Assembly (NCBI GenBank): GCA_041082245.1
Contig: JBDOIE010000034.1
Coordinates: 1 to 64,000 of the forward strand
Direction of reading: 5' to 3'
DNA from: DAOTVY01 sp041082245
GTDB taxonomy: Bacteria; Chloroflexota; Chloroflexia; DTKN01
DNA length: 64,000 nucleotides
In this document: in pieces, positions 7,380 to 15,836 of the stretch
How the letters are laid out: every line of letters begins with the position of its first letter
How positions within the stretch are numbered: position 1 is the first letter of the stretch
Program-made: the position numbers and the translations under genes
Notes under the pieces: model-generated
What the model was told of the DNA's origin: nothing
Databases searched by the model: none
Seen by the model: the letters and a program-made list of their open reading frames with translations, nothing else

Positions 7380-9616
7380 GCGGCCACCTCCATCAGGCGG
7401 AGCTGCGACGCCGCGATCTCTCGGTACACGTCGCACCGCTCCAGCAGTTCCTGGTGGGTGCCCTGGGCGATGAGCCGTCCCTCGTCCAGCACAAGAATGC
7501 GATCGGCATCTTTGATCGTGGCCACGCGTTGAGAAACGATGATCACCGTGCTATTTCCGACATACTCGCGCAGCGCACGCCGTAGCCGCGCGTCCGTGCG
7601 ATAGTCGAGCGCCGAGAAGCAATCGTCGAAGATGTAGATCGACGGTTGCTTGACCAACGCCCGCGCAATGCTCAGTCGCTGCTTTTGACCGCCCGAAAAG
7701 TTGGCCCCTCCCTGGGCAACCTCCATCGCGAGCCCTTGGTCGTGGGAAAGCACGAAATCGGAGGCCTGGGCGATTTCCAGAGCACGGCGCAGAACCTCCT
7801 CGCCGGCATCCTCGCTCCCGTACCGGAGGTTGCTCTCGATGGTGCCGGAAAAGAGGTTGCTCTGCTGCGGAACATAGCCGATCCTGCTACGCAGGTCCCT
7901 CAGCTGTACCCGACGTACATCGACTCCCCCCACGTAAATCGCGCCCTCCGTGACATCGTAGAAACGGGGGATCAGATTGACCAGCGTGGACTTGCCGGAA
8001 CCGGTCGTACCGATGATCCCCACGGTCTCGCCTGGGGATACACGGAAAGTGATATCGTGCAGCACATCTTCCTCCGCGCCCGGATAGCGGAAGGAGACGT
8101 GCCGGAACTCGAGCGATGGGGCGAACGGATCCGGGAATGGCTGTGGAGTATCCGGGTCGCGCACCGTGACCGGCGTTTCCAGCACCTCAGCCACGCGGCC
8201 GGCCGCCACATCCGCCCTTGGCAGCATAACAAAGAGCATCGAAAGCATCATGAAGGAAAACACGATCTGCATCGCGTACTGCAGGAACGCCATCATGTCC
8301 CCGACCTGCATCGTCGCTCGGGCAACCTGATGGGCCCCCACCCAGATGATGAGTACCGAGACGCCGTTCATCAGGACCATCATCATCGGCATCGCAAAGA
8401 CGGCGACCCGGTTGACAAAGAGCGCCGTACGCGTAAAGTCGCGGTTTGCTGCGTCAAAGCGCTCCTCTTCGTACCGCTCCCGGTTGAAAGCCCGGATGAC
8501 CATCATCCCGGTGAGGTTCTCCCGCGCGATGCGGTTCAGTCGATCGAGAAGTTCCTGGATCACCCGGAACCGAGGTACCGTGATACGGAAGAGTACCGAC
8601 ACCACGCCAACCAGGACGGACACTGCCAGGCCCAGGATCCACCACATGGACGGGCCCTTGCGGAGCGCACGGATCACGCCGCCGACGCCGATGATCGGTG
8701 CGTAAAAGACCATCCGCAGGAGGAACATCATGACCATCTGGATCTGGGTGATATCGTTCGTCGAACGGGTGATGAGCGAGGCTGTGGAAAAACGCTCCAT
8801 TTCTGCACCGGAAAAGCGCATTACGTGCGAGAAAAAGTCCAGCCGCAGGTCCCGCGCGACACCGGCCGCGACACGGGCCGAAAGAAACCCGACCGTAAGC
8901 GTCGCTGCCGCGGACACGAGTGCTATCAGCAGCATCTGTCCGCCGACACGCAGGATATAGCTGTTCCGCAGGCCCAACGTATCCATGCCGAGCGCTTCGT
9001 ACTCCTGGAGCACAGCCCGCGCCCCCGCCTGCAAGATCGCCTTTTCCCCTCCCAGAGCAGCAAAACGCTGGTCGACCAGGGCGACGACGCGGGCGCGCTG
9101 AGAGGCGGGAAGGCTTTCCAGCAGTGCGAAAAGGTCCGCCCCCGGCGGTAAGCGCGAGAGGTCCAGCCCGGGGAACATGCTCTGGGCCTGCGCCGGATTG
9201 GCCTGGATCTGCTCCACCGCCCTCACGACGAGCAGCCCACGCGCAATCACCGGCGCAAGCCCTTGGAGCGTCGCAACACGGTCTGGCTTGACCACGAACA
9301 CAGGTTCCTTTTCCAGCGCCGGGATCCGCACCACTTGCCGGGAGAAATCGGGCGAGGAGCGGTCCACGAGGACGTAGCTCGAGAGCAGCTCGGCTTTTTC
9401 CTCGTCTGTGAGGAAAAGCCCCAGGTGGTCCATCGTGCTGGTCCTCAGCGCCTCCGGCACAGGCCGCTCTACTCCGCCCTGCTGGATGCCCACGTTCACG
9501 ATGCGGGACATATAGTCGGGCAGAGCGAGATCGGCGTTCGCCTGCAGGAAAAGCAACGCGACCGACACCAGCACCAGTCCCAGGTAAGGCTTCAGATACC
9601 TTCTCAGGCGAAGCAT
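7376..9616 (-). CDS. ABC exporter, degenerate-site half with large extracytoplasmic insert
   Basis: This 746-residue ABC exporter half is first in its operon. Transmembrane segment 1 (about 10-30) is followed by an unusually large soluble segment of some 180 residues before segment 2 (about 225-250). The nucleotide-binding domain has Walker A GTTGSGKST and signature FSGGQ, but Walker B ends in IFDDCFSALD: Asp replaces the catalytic Glu. In heterodimeric exporters such as TM287/288, LmrCD and BmrCD one subunit carries this same kind of non-hydrolytic site, which fits the coupled partner downstream. The ATG at 9616 is chosen because GGGAG precedes it; an in-frame TTG at 9640 has no such site. 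Confidence 0.9.
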   Translation of the reverse strand: MLRLRRYLKPYLGLVLVSVALLFLQANADLALPDYMSRIVNVGIQQGGVERPVPEALRTSTMDHLGLFLTDEEKAELLSSYVLVDRSSPDFSRQVVRIPALEKEPVFVVKPDRVATLQGLAPVIARGLLVVRAVEQIQANPAQAQSMFPGLDLSRLPPGADLFALLESLPASQRARVVALVDQRFAALGGEKAILQAGARAVLQEYEALGMDTLGLRNSYILRVGGQMLLIALVSAAATLTVGFLSARVAAGVARDLRLDFFSHVMRFSGAEMERFSTASLITRSTNDITQIQMVMMFLLRMVFYAPIIGVGGVIRALRKGPSMWWILGLAVSVLVGVVSVLFRITVPRFRVIQELLDRLNRIARENLTGMMVIRAFNRERYEEERFDAANRDFTRTALFVNRVAVFAMPMMMVLMNGVSVLIIWVGAHQVARATMQVGDMMAFLQYAMQIVFSFMMLSMLFVMLPRADVAAGRVAEVLETPVTVRDPDTPQPFPDPFAPSLEFRHVSFRYPGAEEDVLHDITFRVSPGETVGIIGTTGSGKSTLVNLIPRFYDVTEGAIYVGGVDVRRVQLRDLRSRIGYVPQQSNLFSGTIESNLRYGSEDAGEEVLRRALEIAQASDFVLSHDQGLAMEVAQGGANFSGGQKQRLSIARALVKQPSIYIFDDCFSALDYRTDARLRRALREYVGNSTVIIVSQRVATIKDADRILVLDEGRLIAQGTHQELLERCDVYREIAASQLRLMEVAA

Positions 9617-9676
9617 CGAAAGCTCCCGTGTCGCCCGCAAACGGTTATTTTACTGGGCGATTATTTTAGCGCGTAA

Positions 9677-9704
9677 AGTATATCACCGGACGGGAAATTG
9701 TCAA
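9677..9704 (-). promoter_or_regulatory. promoter of the ABC exporter operon
   Basis: On the minus strand TTGACA (9704-9699), 16 bp spacer, TATACT (9682-9677) with an extended TG one base upstream. The leader to the ATG at 9616 is about 55 nt and AT-rich. Confidence 0.8.
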
Positions 9705-9732
9705 ACGCGCGGTACCGTATGGTGCGGCGGGT

Positions 9733-11325
9733 TCAGTCCTTCCCTTCGTAGACCACTTCGCCGCCCAGGATGGTCATCCATACCCGCGTGCCCAGGATTT
9801 CCGAAGGAGGAATGTGGAAAATGTCGCGGTCGATGACCACCACGTCGGCCACCTTCCCTTCCGTAATCGAACCCTTCAGATGCGATTCGCCGGATGCGAA
9901 AGCAGGCCCGAGGGTATAGGCTCGGACGGCCTCCTCGACCGTCAGGCGTTCCTCGCGGTGCCAGCCGGCCGGCGGCGTTCCGTCCGGCCGCTGCCGCGTG
10001 ACCGCGGCGTGGATGCCCGCCCAGGGATTCATCGTCTCCACCGGCACGTCCGACCCAAAGGCCAGTATGGCACCGCTGTCGAGCAGGGAACGCCAGGCGT
10101 ACGCGTACCGGCAGCGCTCGCCCCACAACCGCTGGGCGACAGGCATATCCGACGTGCAGTGGATCGGCTGCATAGAGGCAACCACCCCCAGCTCGTACAG
10201 CCGAGGGATATCCTGGGGGTGGATCAGCTGCACGTGCTCGATCCGATGGGGCAATGCGGGCCGCACGGATTCCCGCTGCGCCCGCGCGATCGTGTCCAGG
10301 GCCAGTCGCACCGCCCGGTCCCCGATCGCGTGCACCGCGACCGCGATCCCTGCCCGAGCCGCGCGTGCCACCAGCTGGTCCAGCTCGCGCACCGACATCG
10401 TCGGTAGGCCACGGTATCCCGGCTCGTCTTCATAGTCCTCGAGCAGCGAAGCGGTCTTGGAACCGAGGCTGCCGTCGGCAAAGATCTTGAGCCCGCCGAC
10501 TCGCAGCCGCTCGTCGCCAAAGCCCGAGCGGATCCCGAGCGAAACGGCCTCCTCCAGCCGGTTCTGCGGGAGGTGCGCGAGCACCCGCAACCGCAGTGCG
10601 CGGCGCGCATACAGCGCCTGGTAATCGCTGAACGCCTCGGCTTCCTCCGGGGCGTGGACGCCGGTAATGCCGTAGGAGTGCGCCTCGGCGAACGCTTCCA
10701 GCAGCAATCGCTGCCGCTCCACCGCATCCGGCTTACCGATGCAGCGGAGCACGAGCTCGACCGCCCGTTCCTTCAGGATGCCGGTAGGCTGCCCTTCCTC
10801 GTCCCGCAGGATCTCTCCACCCTCGGGCGGTTGTGTCTCCGGCGTCACCTGGGCCATCTGCAGCGCGAGCGAGTTTACCCAAAGCGAGTGCCCGTCTACC
10901 CGTTCGAGCGCGACAGGATGTTCCGGTGCGACCCGATCCAGGTCCCACCGGGTCGGCCAGCGCCCTCCCCACAGGTTGTGGTTCCACCCGTGCCCTACGA
11001 TCCAGCGCCCTTTCGGCGTCCGTTCCGTCCACGCGGCGACCCGTTCCAGCGCGCTTTCCAGCGTGTTGACGCCCGTCAGGTTTACCCGCGTTCGCGCGAC
11101 CGCATAGCCGCTTAAATGGACATGGGCATCTATCAGCCCTGGAAGCGCGGTGCGCCCCTGGAGGTCGATCACCTCCCAACCGCCGTGTCCCGCCCAGACC
11201 CGCATTTCGGCGGTCGACCCCACGTGAGCGATCCGAGTGCCGCGGAGCACGACCGCCTCCGCCAGGGGCCTTTCCGGGTCCATCGTGTAGATGCGGCCAT
11301 TCTGGAGGATCAACCCTTTTTTCAT
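9733..11325 (-). CDS. amidohydrolase, YtcJ-like (amidohydrolase_3 family)
   Basis: This 530-residue metal-dependent hydrolase has an N-terminal beta-sandwich segment, the metal motif DAHVH (H68, H70), further conserved His residues in the barrel (VHAIGDR, IEHVQ), and the late Asp in FGSDVPVE typical of the amidohydrolase_3/YtcJ group. The C-terminus returns to the beta-sandwich with a GKVADVVV segment. Such enzymes hydrolyse N-acyl or formamide-like bonds; the substrate is not evident, and no signal peptide is seen. GGGGGAG precedes the ATG by a few bases. It starts 9 bp after the PPSR gene and is probably co-transcribed from the promoter at 12162-12190. Confidence 0.9.
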   Translation of the reverse strand: MKKGLILQNGRIYTMDPERPLAEAVVLRGTRIAHVGSTAEMRVWAGHGGWEVIDLQGRTALPGLIDAHVHLSGYAVARTRVNLTGVNTLESALERVAAWTERTPKGRWIVGHGWNHNLWGGRWPTRWDLDRVAPEHPVALERVDGHSLWVNSLALQMAQVTPETQPPEGGEILRDEEGQPTGILKERAVELVLRCIGKPDAVERQRLLLEAFAEAHSYGITGVHAPEEAEAFSDYQALYARRALRLRVLAHLPQNRLEEAVSLGIRSGFGDERLRVGGLKIFADGSLGSKTASLLEDYEDEPGYRGLPTMSVRELDQLVARAARAGIAVAVHAIGDRAVRLALDTIARAQRESVRPALPHRIEHVQLIHPQDIPRLYELGVVASMQPIHCTSDMPVAQRLWGERCRYAYAWRSLLDSGAILAFGSDVPVETMNPWAGIHAAVTRQRPDGTPPAGWHREERLTVEEAVRAYTLGPAFASGESHLKGSITEGKVADVVVIDRDIFHIPPSEILGTRVWMTILGGEVVYEGKD

Positions 11326-11334
11326 TTGCTCCCC

Positions 11335-12144
11335 CTATTCGCTCAGGCCGACAAGGTTCAACACCTCGCGTGCCGTTTCCTCCACCGAGCGTCCGGTTAC
11401 ATCCACGACCGGCCAACCGTGTTCCGCGAACAGATCCCGGCTGTACCGGAGCTCCCGGCGAATGTGGTCGATGTCCACATACTCCCATCCGATGTGCGGA
11501 TAAAGCCGCATCCGCGCCTCGCGCAGCGCGGCAAGCCGCTCGGCCTCAACAACGAGGCCCACAACGCGCCCCGGAAGCACCCGCTCGAGCGCGTCCGGCA
11601 GCGGCATGCCCAGCACAACGGGAACGTTCGCCACCCGGAACCCCCGGTAAGCCAGGTACACGCTTACCGGCGTCTTCGACGTGCGCGACACGCCCACCAG
11701 GACGATATCCGCCCGATCGATGTCCCGCAGGCCCTGGCCGTCGTCGTGGTGGATCGCGTACTCGAGCGCCTCCACACGGCGGAAATACCGTTCGTCGCCG
11801 TAAAGGATACCCGGACGCACCTGAGGGGCGCTCTGAAGGTAGCGCGCAAGCTGTGTCAGCACCGTCCCCATTAGATCGACGGCGATGACCTGGGCGGAAT
11901 CGGCCTCCATATAGAGGAAGCGGCGCAGCTCGGGGGAAACGAGCGTGTGCACCAGCATGGCCCCGCGTTCCCGTGCTTCCTGCACCACCGCTCGTACCTG
12001 ATCCGGGGAACGCACCTCCGGCCGCCGTTCGATGGCTGGTTCTGCCCCCGGGAACTGGAGCAGCGCCGCGCGGATCACCCGCTCCGCCGTGGTACCTGTG
12101 CCGTCCGACACCACAAGGATGGTGTGGTGCACCTGCGCCGCCAT
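11335..12144 (-). CDS. bifunctional kinase/pyrophosphorylase (PPSR/PDRP family, DUF299)
   Basis: Proteins of this family reversibly phosphorylate a Thr of phosphoenolpyruvate synthase or pyruvate phosphate dikinase, using ADP for inactivation and phosphate for reactivation. The 269 residues show an early SDGTGTTAE motif (13-21) and the family P-loop GVSRTSKTPVS (151-161), with length matching the family. Which target enzyme it regulates cannot be read here, since neither ppsA nor ppdK is in the window. GGGAGG is 5 bp before the ATG, and a strong promoter lies 18 bp further up. The downstream amidohydrolase is 9 bp away with no obvious functional connection. Confidence 0.9.
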   Translation of the reverse strand: MAAQVHHTILVVSDGTGTTAERVIRAALLQFPGAEPAIERRPEVRSPDQVRAVVQEARERGAMLVHTLVSPELRRFLYMEADSAQVIAVDLMGTVLTQLARYLQSAPQVRPGILYGDERYFRRVEALEYAIHHDDGQGLRDIDRADIVLVGVSRTSKTPVSVYLAYRGFRVANVPVVLGMPLPDALERVLPGRVVGLVVEAERLAALREARMRLYPHIGWEYVDIDHIRRELRYSRDLFAEHGWPVVDVTGRSVEETAREVLNLVGLSE

Positions 12145-12161
12145 CGTGACCTCCCGCCCCC

Positions 12162-12190
12162 ATTATACCGAAGCGCTGCGGACCGGGCAA
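12162..12190 (-). promoter_or_regulatory. promoter of the PPSR-amidohydrolase operon
   Basis: On the minus strand TTGCCC (12190-12185), 17 bp spacer, consensus TATAAT (12167-12162). It gives a very short leader of about 10 nt. Confidence 0.8.
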
Positions 12191-12213
12191 GAGCGCCGGC
12201 CGGTGGAGCAGGT

Positions 12214-13032
12214 TCAGCGCAGCAGACTTTTTCTTGTCGGGACGACCTGGCCCAGAACATCCCGGAGGGAGGCCAGCGCTTCTTCCACTGCGAGCCCCTG
12301 TGCGCCCCGGTGCCAGCAGGCGAGCACTTCGATGTTCCCGCGTGCCTCGTCCGGCGGGGCAGGGGTCACTCCCCGCAGTCCCAGACCAAGCTGCTCGGCA
12401 AACGCCAGCACCTCGCCGACGGCACGATAGACCAGCTCCGGGCGACGCACAACCCCTCTGCGCCCCACTGCTCGCGGCCCCAGCTCGAACTGCGGTTTGA
12501 TGAGCGCGATCACCAGGCCCTCCGGGTGCAGCCATCGGAGCACTGCGGGCAGCACGGCGCGCAGGGAAATGAAGCTGACATCGATCACGGCAAGGTCTAC
12601 CTGCGTTCCGGGCGGTAGAACATCCGGCCGGCGGATATCCCTGTCCTCCAGGGCCACCACCCGCTCGTCCTCCCGAAGCCGGGGATGGAGCTGGCCGTGA
12701 CCGACATCGACCGCATAGACACGGCTCGCCCCGTGCTGAAGCAGGCAGTCCGTAAAGCCACCGGTCGAAGCGCCGCAGTCCAGGGCACTGCACCCCGCCA
12801 CCCGGACACCGAAGCGCTCCAGCGCGTGCGCGAGCTTCCATCCGCCACGGCTCACGTAGCGCAGCGGCTCTTCCACGACGATCGATGCCTCCGCATCGAC
12901 GAGCGCCCCGCAGCGTCGGCAGATTTCGCCGTTCACGCGCACGTGCCCATTCCGGATGAGCCACTGTGCCCGTGCACGGGTCTCCGCAAGCCCTCGGTCC
13001 ACGAGCAGGCGATCGAGCCGCACCTTTCCCAC
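12214..13032 (-). CDS. TlyA-family rRNA 2'-O-methyltransferase
   Basis: TlyA-type enzymes methylate ribose 2'-OH groups of rRNA using S-adenosylmethionine. The 272 residues comprise an N-terminal S4 RNA-binding domain (about 3-60) and a FtsJ-type Rossmann methyltransferase domain with the SAM-binding DCGASTGGFTD (85-95). A K-D-K-E tetrad is visible: K66, D151, K179 and the Glu in GNIEV. Annotation as hemolysin is historical. The start is a GTG with a weak GGGA site, 18 bp downstream of the aminotransferase gene, so it is probably translated from the same mRNA. Confidence 0.92.
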   Translation of the reverse strand: MGKVRLDRLLVDRGLAETRARAQWLIRNGHVRVNGEICRRCGALVDAEASIVVEEPLRYVSRGGWKLAHALERFGVRVAGCSALDCGASTGGFTDCLLQHGASRVYAVDVGHGQLHPRLREDERVVALEDRDIRRPDVLPPGTQVDLAVIDVSFISLRAVLPAVLRWLHPEGLVIALIKPQFELGPRAVGRRGVVRRPELVYRAVGEVLAFAEQLGLGLRGVTPAPPDEARGNIEVLACWHRGAQGLAVEEALASLRDVLGQVVPTRKSLLR

Positions 13033-13050
13033 TGAGGATGTCCCTGGGAG

Positions 13051-14298
13051 TCAACCCAGCCGGCTCAGGTGCTCCCGTACGACCTGTCCCAATCTGGCTA
13101 TGCCTTCACGCAACTGTTCTTCCGAAGCACAGGAGAAGTTCAGACGCATCTGGTTTCGGCCGCTCGCGTCCACGTAGAACGCCTGTCCCGGGACGAACGC
13201 CACCCCACGTTCCACGGCATCGGAGAGCATCGCCTGGGTATCGCACCCCTCGGGCAGGGTTACCCAGAGGAAAAGCCCACCTTCGGGTTCTGTCCACCGG
13301 GCTTCCGGCGGGAAATGTGCCCGTAACAGCTCCACCATCAGGTCGCGGCGCCGCCGGTACAGTTCCCGGATACGCGCGATATGTCCCGCAAAGAAGCCTT
13401 GACGGCACAGGTAATACGCGACCATCTGCACCAGCAGGCTTGTGTGGAGGTCCGTCCCCTGCTTCGCGCGCGCGAGCCGGGCGATGATCGGTACAGGGCC
13501 TACCACCCACCCGAGTCGGATCCCCGGAGAAAGGATCTTGGAGAACGACCCGGCGTACAGCACGTTGCCACGGGTGTAAGCCTCGGAGCCCGGTACGATC
13601 CCAAGCTGTTCCTGGTCGAGACGGATGAGGGGTGGAAGCGGCTCCCCCGAGAAACGCAGCGCTCCGTACGGATCGTCCTCGAGGATCGGCACCCCGTAGC
13701 GGTCGGCGAGCGAGACGAGTTTGCGTCTCCTCTCCAGCGCGAGCGTACAGCCAGCCGGGTTGTGGAAATTGGGGATCGTATAGACGAACTTTGGCCGTTC
13801 ACCGGCCAGCAGCATCTCCTCCAGCCGGTCTACCTGCATCCCCTGCCCGTCCAGGGGAACGGAGAGGTAGCGGGGCCGGTAGGGAGAGAACGAGGCCAGC
13901 GATCCAAGGAAAGTAGGGGCTTCCACGACTATCGTCTGGCCAGGGTCCAGAACGACCTTCGGTAGAAGATCGGCCACCTGAAGGCTCCCCGTCGTGATGA
14001 GCACGTTCTCGCGCCGGGCGAAGACGCCCATCTCGGCCATGGTGACCTCGGCGATGTAGTCACGCAGCGGGTCGTACCCCTCGGTCTGGCCGTACTGGAG
14101 CGCAACCGGCCCCTGCTCACGAAGCACCGCGACACAGGCCTCGGCGACCTCGGCGCAGGGGAAGGTCTCTGACGCTGGCATACCCCCCGCGAAGGAGATG
14201 ACCCCTGGGCGCTGCACGACCTTGAACAGCTCCCGCACCGCGGATCCCCGCAGGCTGCGACCTCCTGCGGAAAGAAGCGATTCCCAATCGGTCGTCAC
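13051..14298 (-). CDS. PLP-dependent aminotransferase (class I/II, LysN/2-aminoadipate type)
   Basis: This 415-residue fold-type I aminotransferase has the PLP Schiff-base lysine in SFSKILSPGIRLGW (K254), the Asn of NFHNPAG, the Asp of EDDPYG and a C-terminal Arg in MRLNFS. Sequence style matches the 2-aminoadipate/branched-chain subgroup that is also found in MocR proteins, but there is no DNA-binding domain. AAGGAGGT lies at codons 4-6 of an upstream ATG frame (14319) and is 5 bp before the GTG at 14298, so 14298 is chosen. A near-consensus promoter lies at 14366-14395. Exact amino-acid substrate unknown. Confidence 0.88.
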   Translation of the reverse strand: MTTDWESLLSAGGRSLRGSAVRELFKVVQRPGVISFAGGMPASETFPCAEVAEACVAVLREQGPVALQYGQTEGYDPLRDYIAEVTMAEMGVFARRENVLITTGSLQVADLLPKVVLDPGQTIVVEAPTFLGSLASFSPYRPRYLSVPLDGQGMQVDRLEEMLLAGERPKFVYTIPNFHNPAGCTLALERRRKLVSLADRYGVPILEDDPYGALRFSGEPLPPLIRLDQEQLGIVPGSEAYTRGNVLYAGSFSKILSPGIRLGWVVGPVPIIARLARAKQGTDLHTSLLVQMVAYYLCRQGFFAGHIARIRELYRRRRDLMVELLRAHFPPEARWTEPEGGLFLWVTLPEGCDTQAMLSDAVERGVAFVPGQAFYVDASGRNQMRLNFSCASEEQLREGIARLGQVVREHLSRLG

Positions 14299-14365
14299 GC
14301 GGACCTCCTTGCCGGCCATCGCTGGCCGGATGCTTACGCCTCTACCTCGCCGGCTTGGCGCCCGG

Positions 14366-14395
14366 ATTATACCGTGCGCACAGAGCAGGTGTCAA
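14366..14395 (-). promoter_or_regulatory. promoter of the aminotransferase-tlyA operon
   Basis: On the minus strand TTGACA (14395-14390), 18 bp spacer, TATAAT (14371-14366). Both boxes are consensus. It is back to back with the MATE promoter. Confidence 0.85.
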
Positions 14396-14415
14396 ACGGC
14401 CCAGTGTGCCAGCGC

Positions 14416-14444
14416 TTGCGTCGCCCGCATTCCTGGAGTATCAT
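14416..14444 (+). promoter_or_regulatory. promoter of the MATE exporter
   Basis: TTGCGT (14416-14421), 17 bp spacer, TATCAT (14439-14444), leading to a leader of about 20 nt that carries AGGAGG. Confidence 0.6.
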
Positions 14445-14471
14445 ACCCGCGTCCGCCTTGAGGAGGGATCG

Positions 14472-15836
14472 GTGGGCTCTCGTCCTGTAGCTCTCGACCT
14501 GAGGCCCGAACGGCTGACCCACACAATCGTGCGTCTGGCAGGCCCCGCAGTGGTGGAAAACCTGCTGGTCATGGCCGTTTTCTTCGCCGACACCCTGCTC
14601 ATCGGGTGGCTGCGCGATGATGTGGCGCTGGCTGCGGTCGGGCTGGCGAGCACACTGATGTTTGTGGCAAACGGCATCTTCGAAGCGCTTGCCGTGAGCG
14701 GGGTCGCGCTGGTCGCCCGAGCCTGTGGAGAAGGAGACCGGGCGCGTGCCGAGCGCGCGGCCGGCCAGGCCTTGTTGCTTGCAGGGCTCGTCGCAGCGGC
14801 ACTCCTTGGGGTATTCTTCCCGCTGGCACCGACCTTCTTCCGCTGGCTCGGCGCCGAACCAGCTGTTGTGGCACAGGGGAGCCGCTACCTCCGCATTGTA
14901 ATGAGCACGTCCCTTCTGAGCTTTCCTATGATGGTGGCCAACGGAGCCATGCGGGGGGCGGGAGATACACGCACCCCGATGTGGATCACCCTCGTGATGA
15001 ACGGGTGGAACATCCTGCTCGCTGGGCTCCTGATCTTCGGCCCGGGTCCTCTCCCGGCCCTCGGGCTTGCCGGGGCCGGCTGGGCGACCGCAAGTGCCCG
15101 CGCACTCGGAGGGCTTCTGGCGCTCGCGGCCCTCTTCCGCGGCCGGACCGTGCTGCAACTGACCGCAGGGACGCTCTGGCCGCCAGATGGGTCATTTCTT
15201 GCGCGGATCGTCCGGATCGCGCTCCCCAACCTCGGCGAGGCGATCGTCTCGCGCCTCGGCTACACGCTCTTCATGCGCATGGTGAGCGGCCTGGGGACGG
15301 TCGCTTTGGCGGCGCATCAGATCGCGCTCCGGGTGGAGTCGCTTTCGTTCATGCCGGGCTGGGGCCTGAGCGTCGCAGCAGCCACTCTCGCCGGTCAGGC
15401 GCTCGGCGCCGGCCAGGAAGACCTCGCAGAAAGAAGCATCCGGCGTACCTTGACACTGGCCACGGGTCTCATGGGAGCGATCGGGGTCGCCTTCGCGCTC
15501 TTCGGCCCACAGATCGTTTCCATCTTTGGCGCCACGGCCGGGGTGCTCGCCCTCGCCGGCACCGCCGTGCGGATCGCGGCAGCCGAACAGCCTTCTATCG
15601 CGGTGCAGATGGTGCTCTCCGGCGGGCTGCGCGGTGCAGGAGATACCCGTACACCGATGTGGGTCACGCTGTTCGGAACGGTATTCCTGAGGCTTGCGGT
15701 TGTTTACCTTTTCGTGGTCGTGCTGCAGTGGGGGCTGCCAGGGGTCTGGTGGGGTACAGCGGTCGACTGGGCAGGAAGGGCGCTCCTGATCTGGGCCTTC
15801 TTCCGGCGAGGACGCTGGAAAAAAGTGCCCGTTTAG
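14472..15836 (+). CDS. MATE family efflux transporter
   Basis: This 454-residue multidrug and toxin extrusion transporter has about twelve transmembrane helices and clear internal twofold symmetry: the segment GAMRGAGDTRTPMW in the first half is echoed by GGLRGAGDTRTPMW in the second. Transport is driven by a proton or sodium gradient; the substrate is unknown. The GTG at 14472 is chosen because AGGAGG at 14461-14466 is 5 bp upstream. Its TAG abuts the priA stop codon of the opposite strand with no intergenic base. Confidence 0.92.
   Translation: MGSRPVALDLRPERLTHTIVRLAGPAVVENLLVMAVFFADTLLIGWLRDDVALAAVGLASTLMFVANGIFEALAVSGVALVARACGEGDRARAERAAGQALLLAGLVAAALLGVFFPLAPTFFRWLGAEPAVVAQGSRYLRIVMSTSLLSFPMMVANGAMRGAGDTRTPMWITLVMNGWNILLAGLLIFGPGPLPALGLAGAGWATASARALGGLLALAALFRGRTVLQLTAGTLWPPDGSFLARIVRIALPNLGEAIVSRLGYTLFMRMVSGLGTVALAAHQIALRVESLSFMPGWGLSVAAATLAGQALGAGQEDLAERSIRRTLTLATGLMGAIGVAFALFGPQIVSIFGATAGVLALAGTAVRIAAAEQPSIAVQMVLSGGLRGAGDTRTPMWVTLFGTVFLRLAVVYLFVVVLQWGLPGVWWGTAVDWAGRALLIWAFFRRGRWKKVPV

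Noticed and set aside
14299..14319. ATG start of the aminotransferase at 14319
   Set aside because: The AAGGAGGT site lies inside this extension and points to the GTG at 14298.
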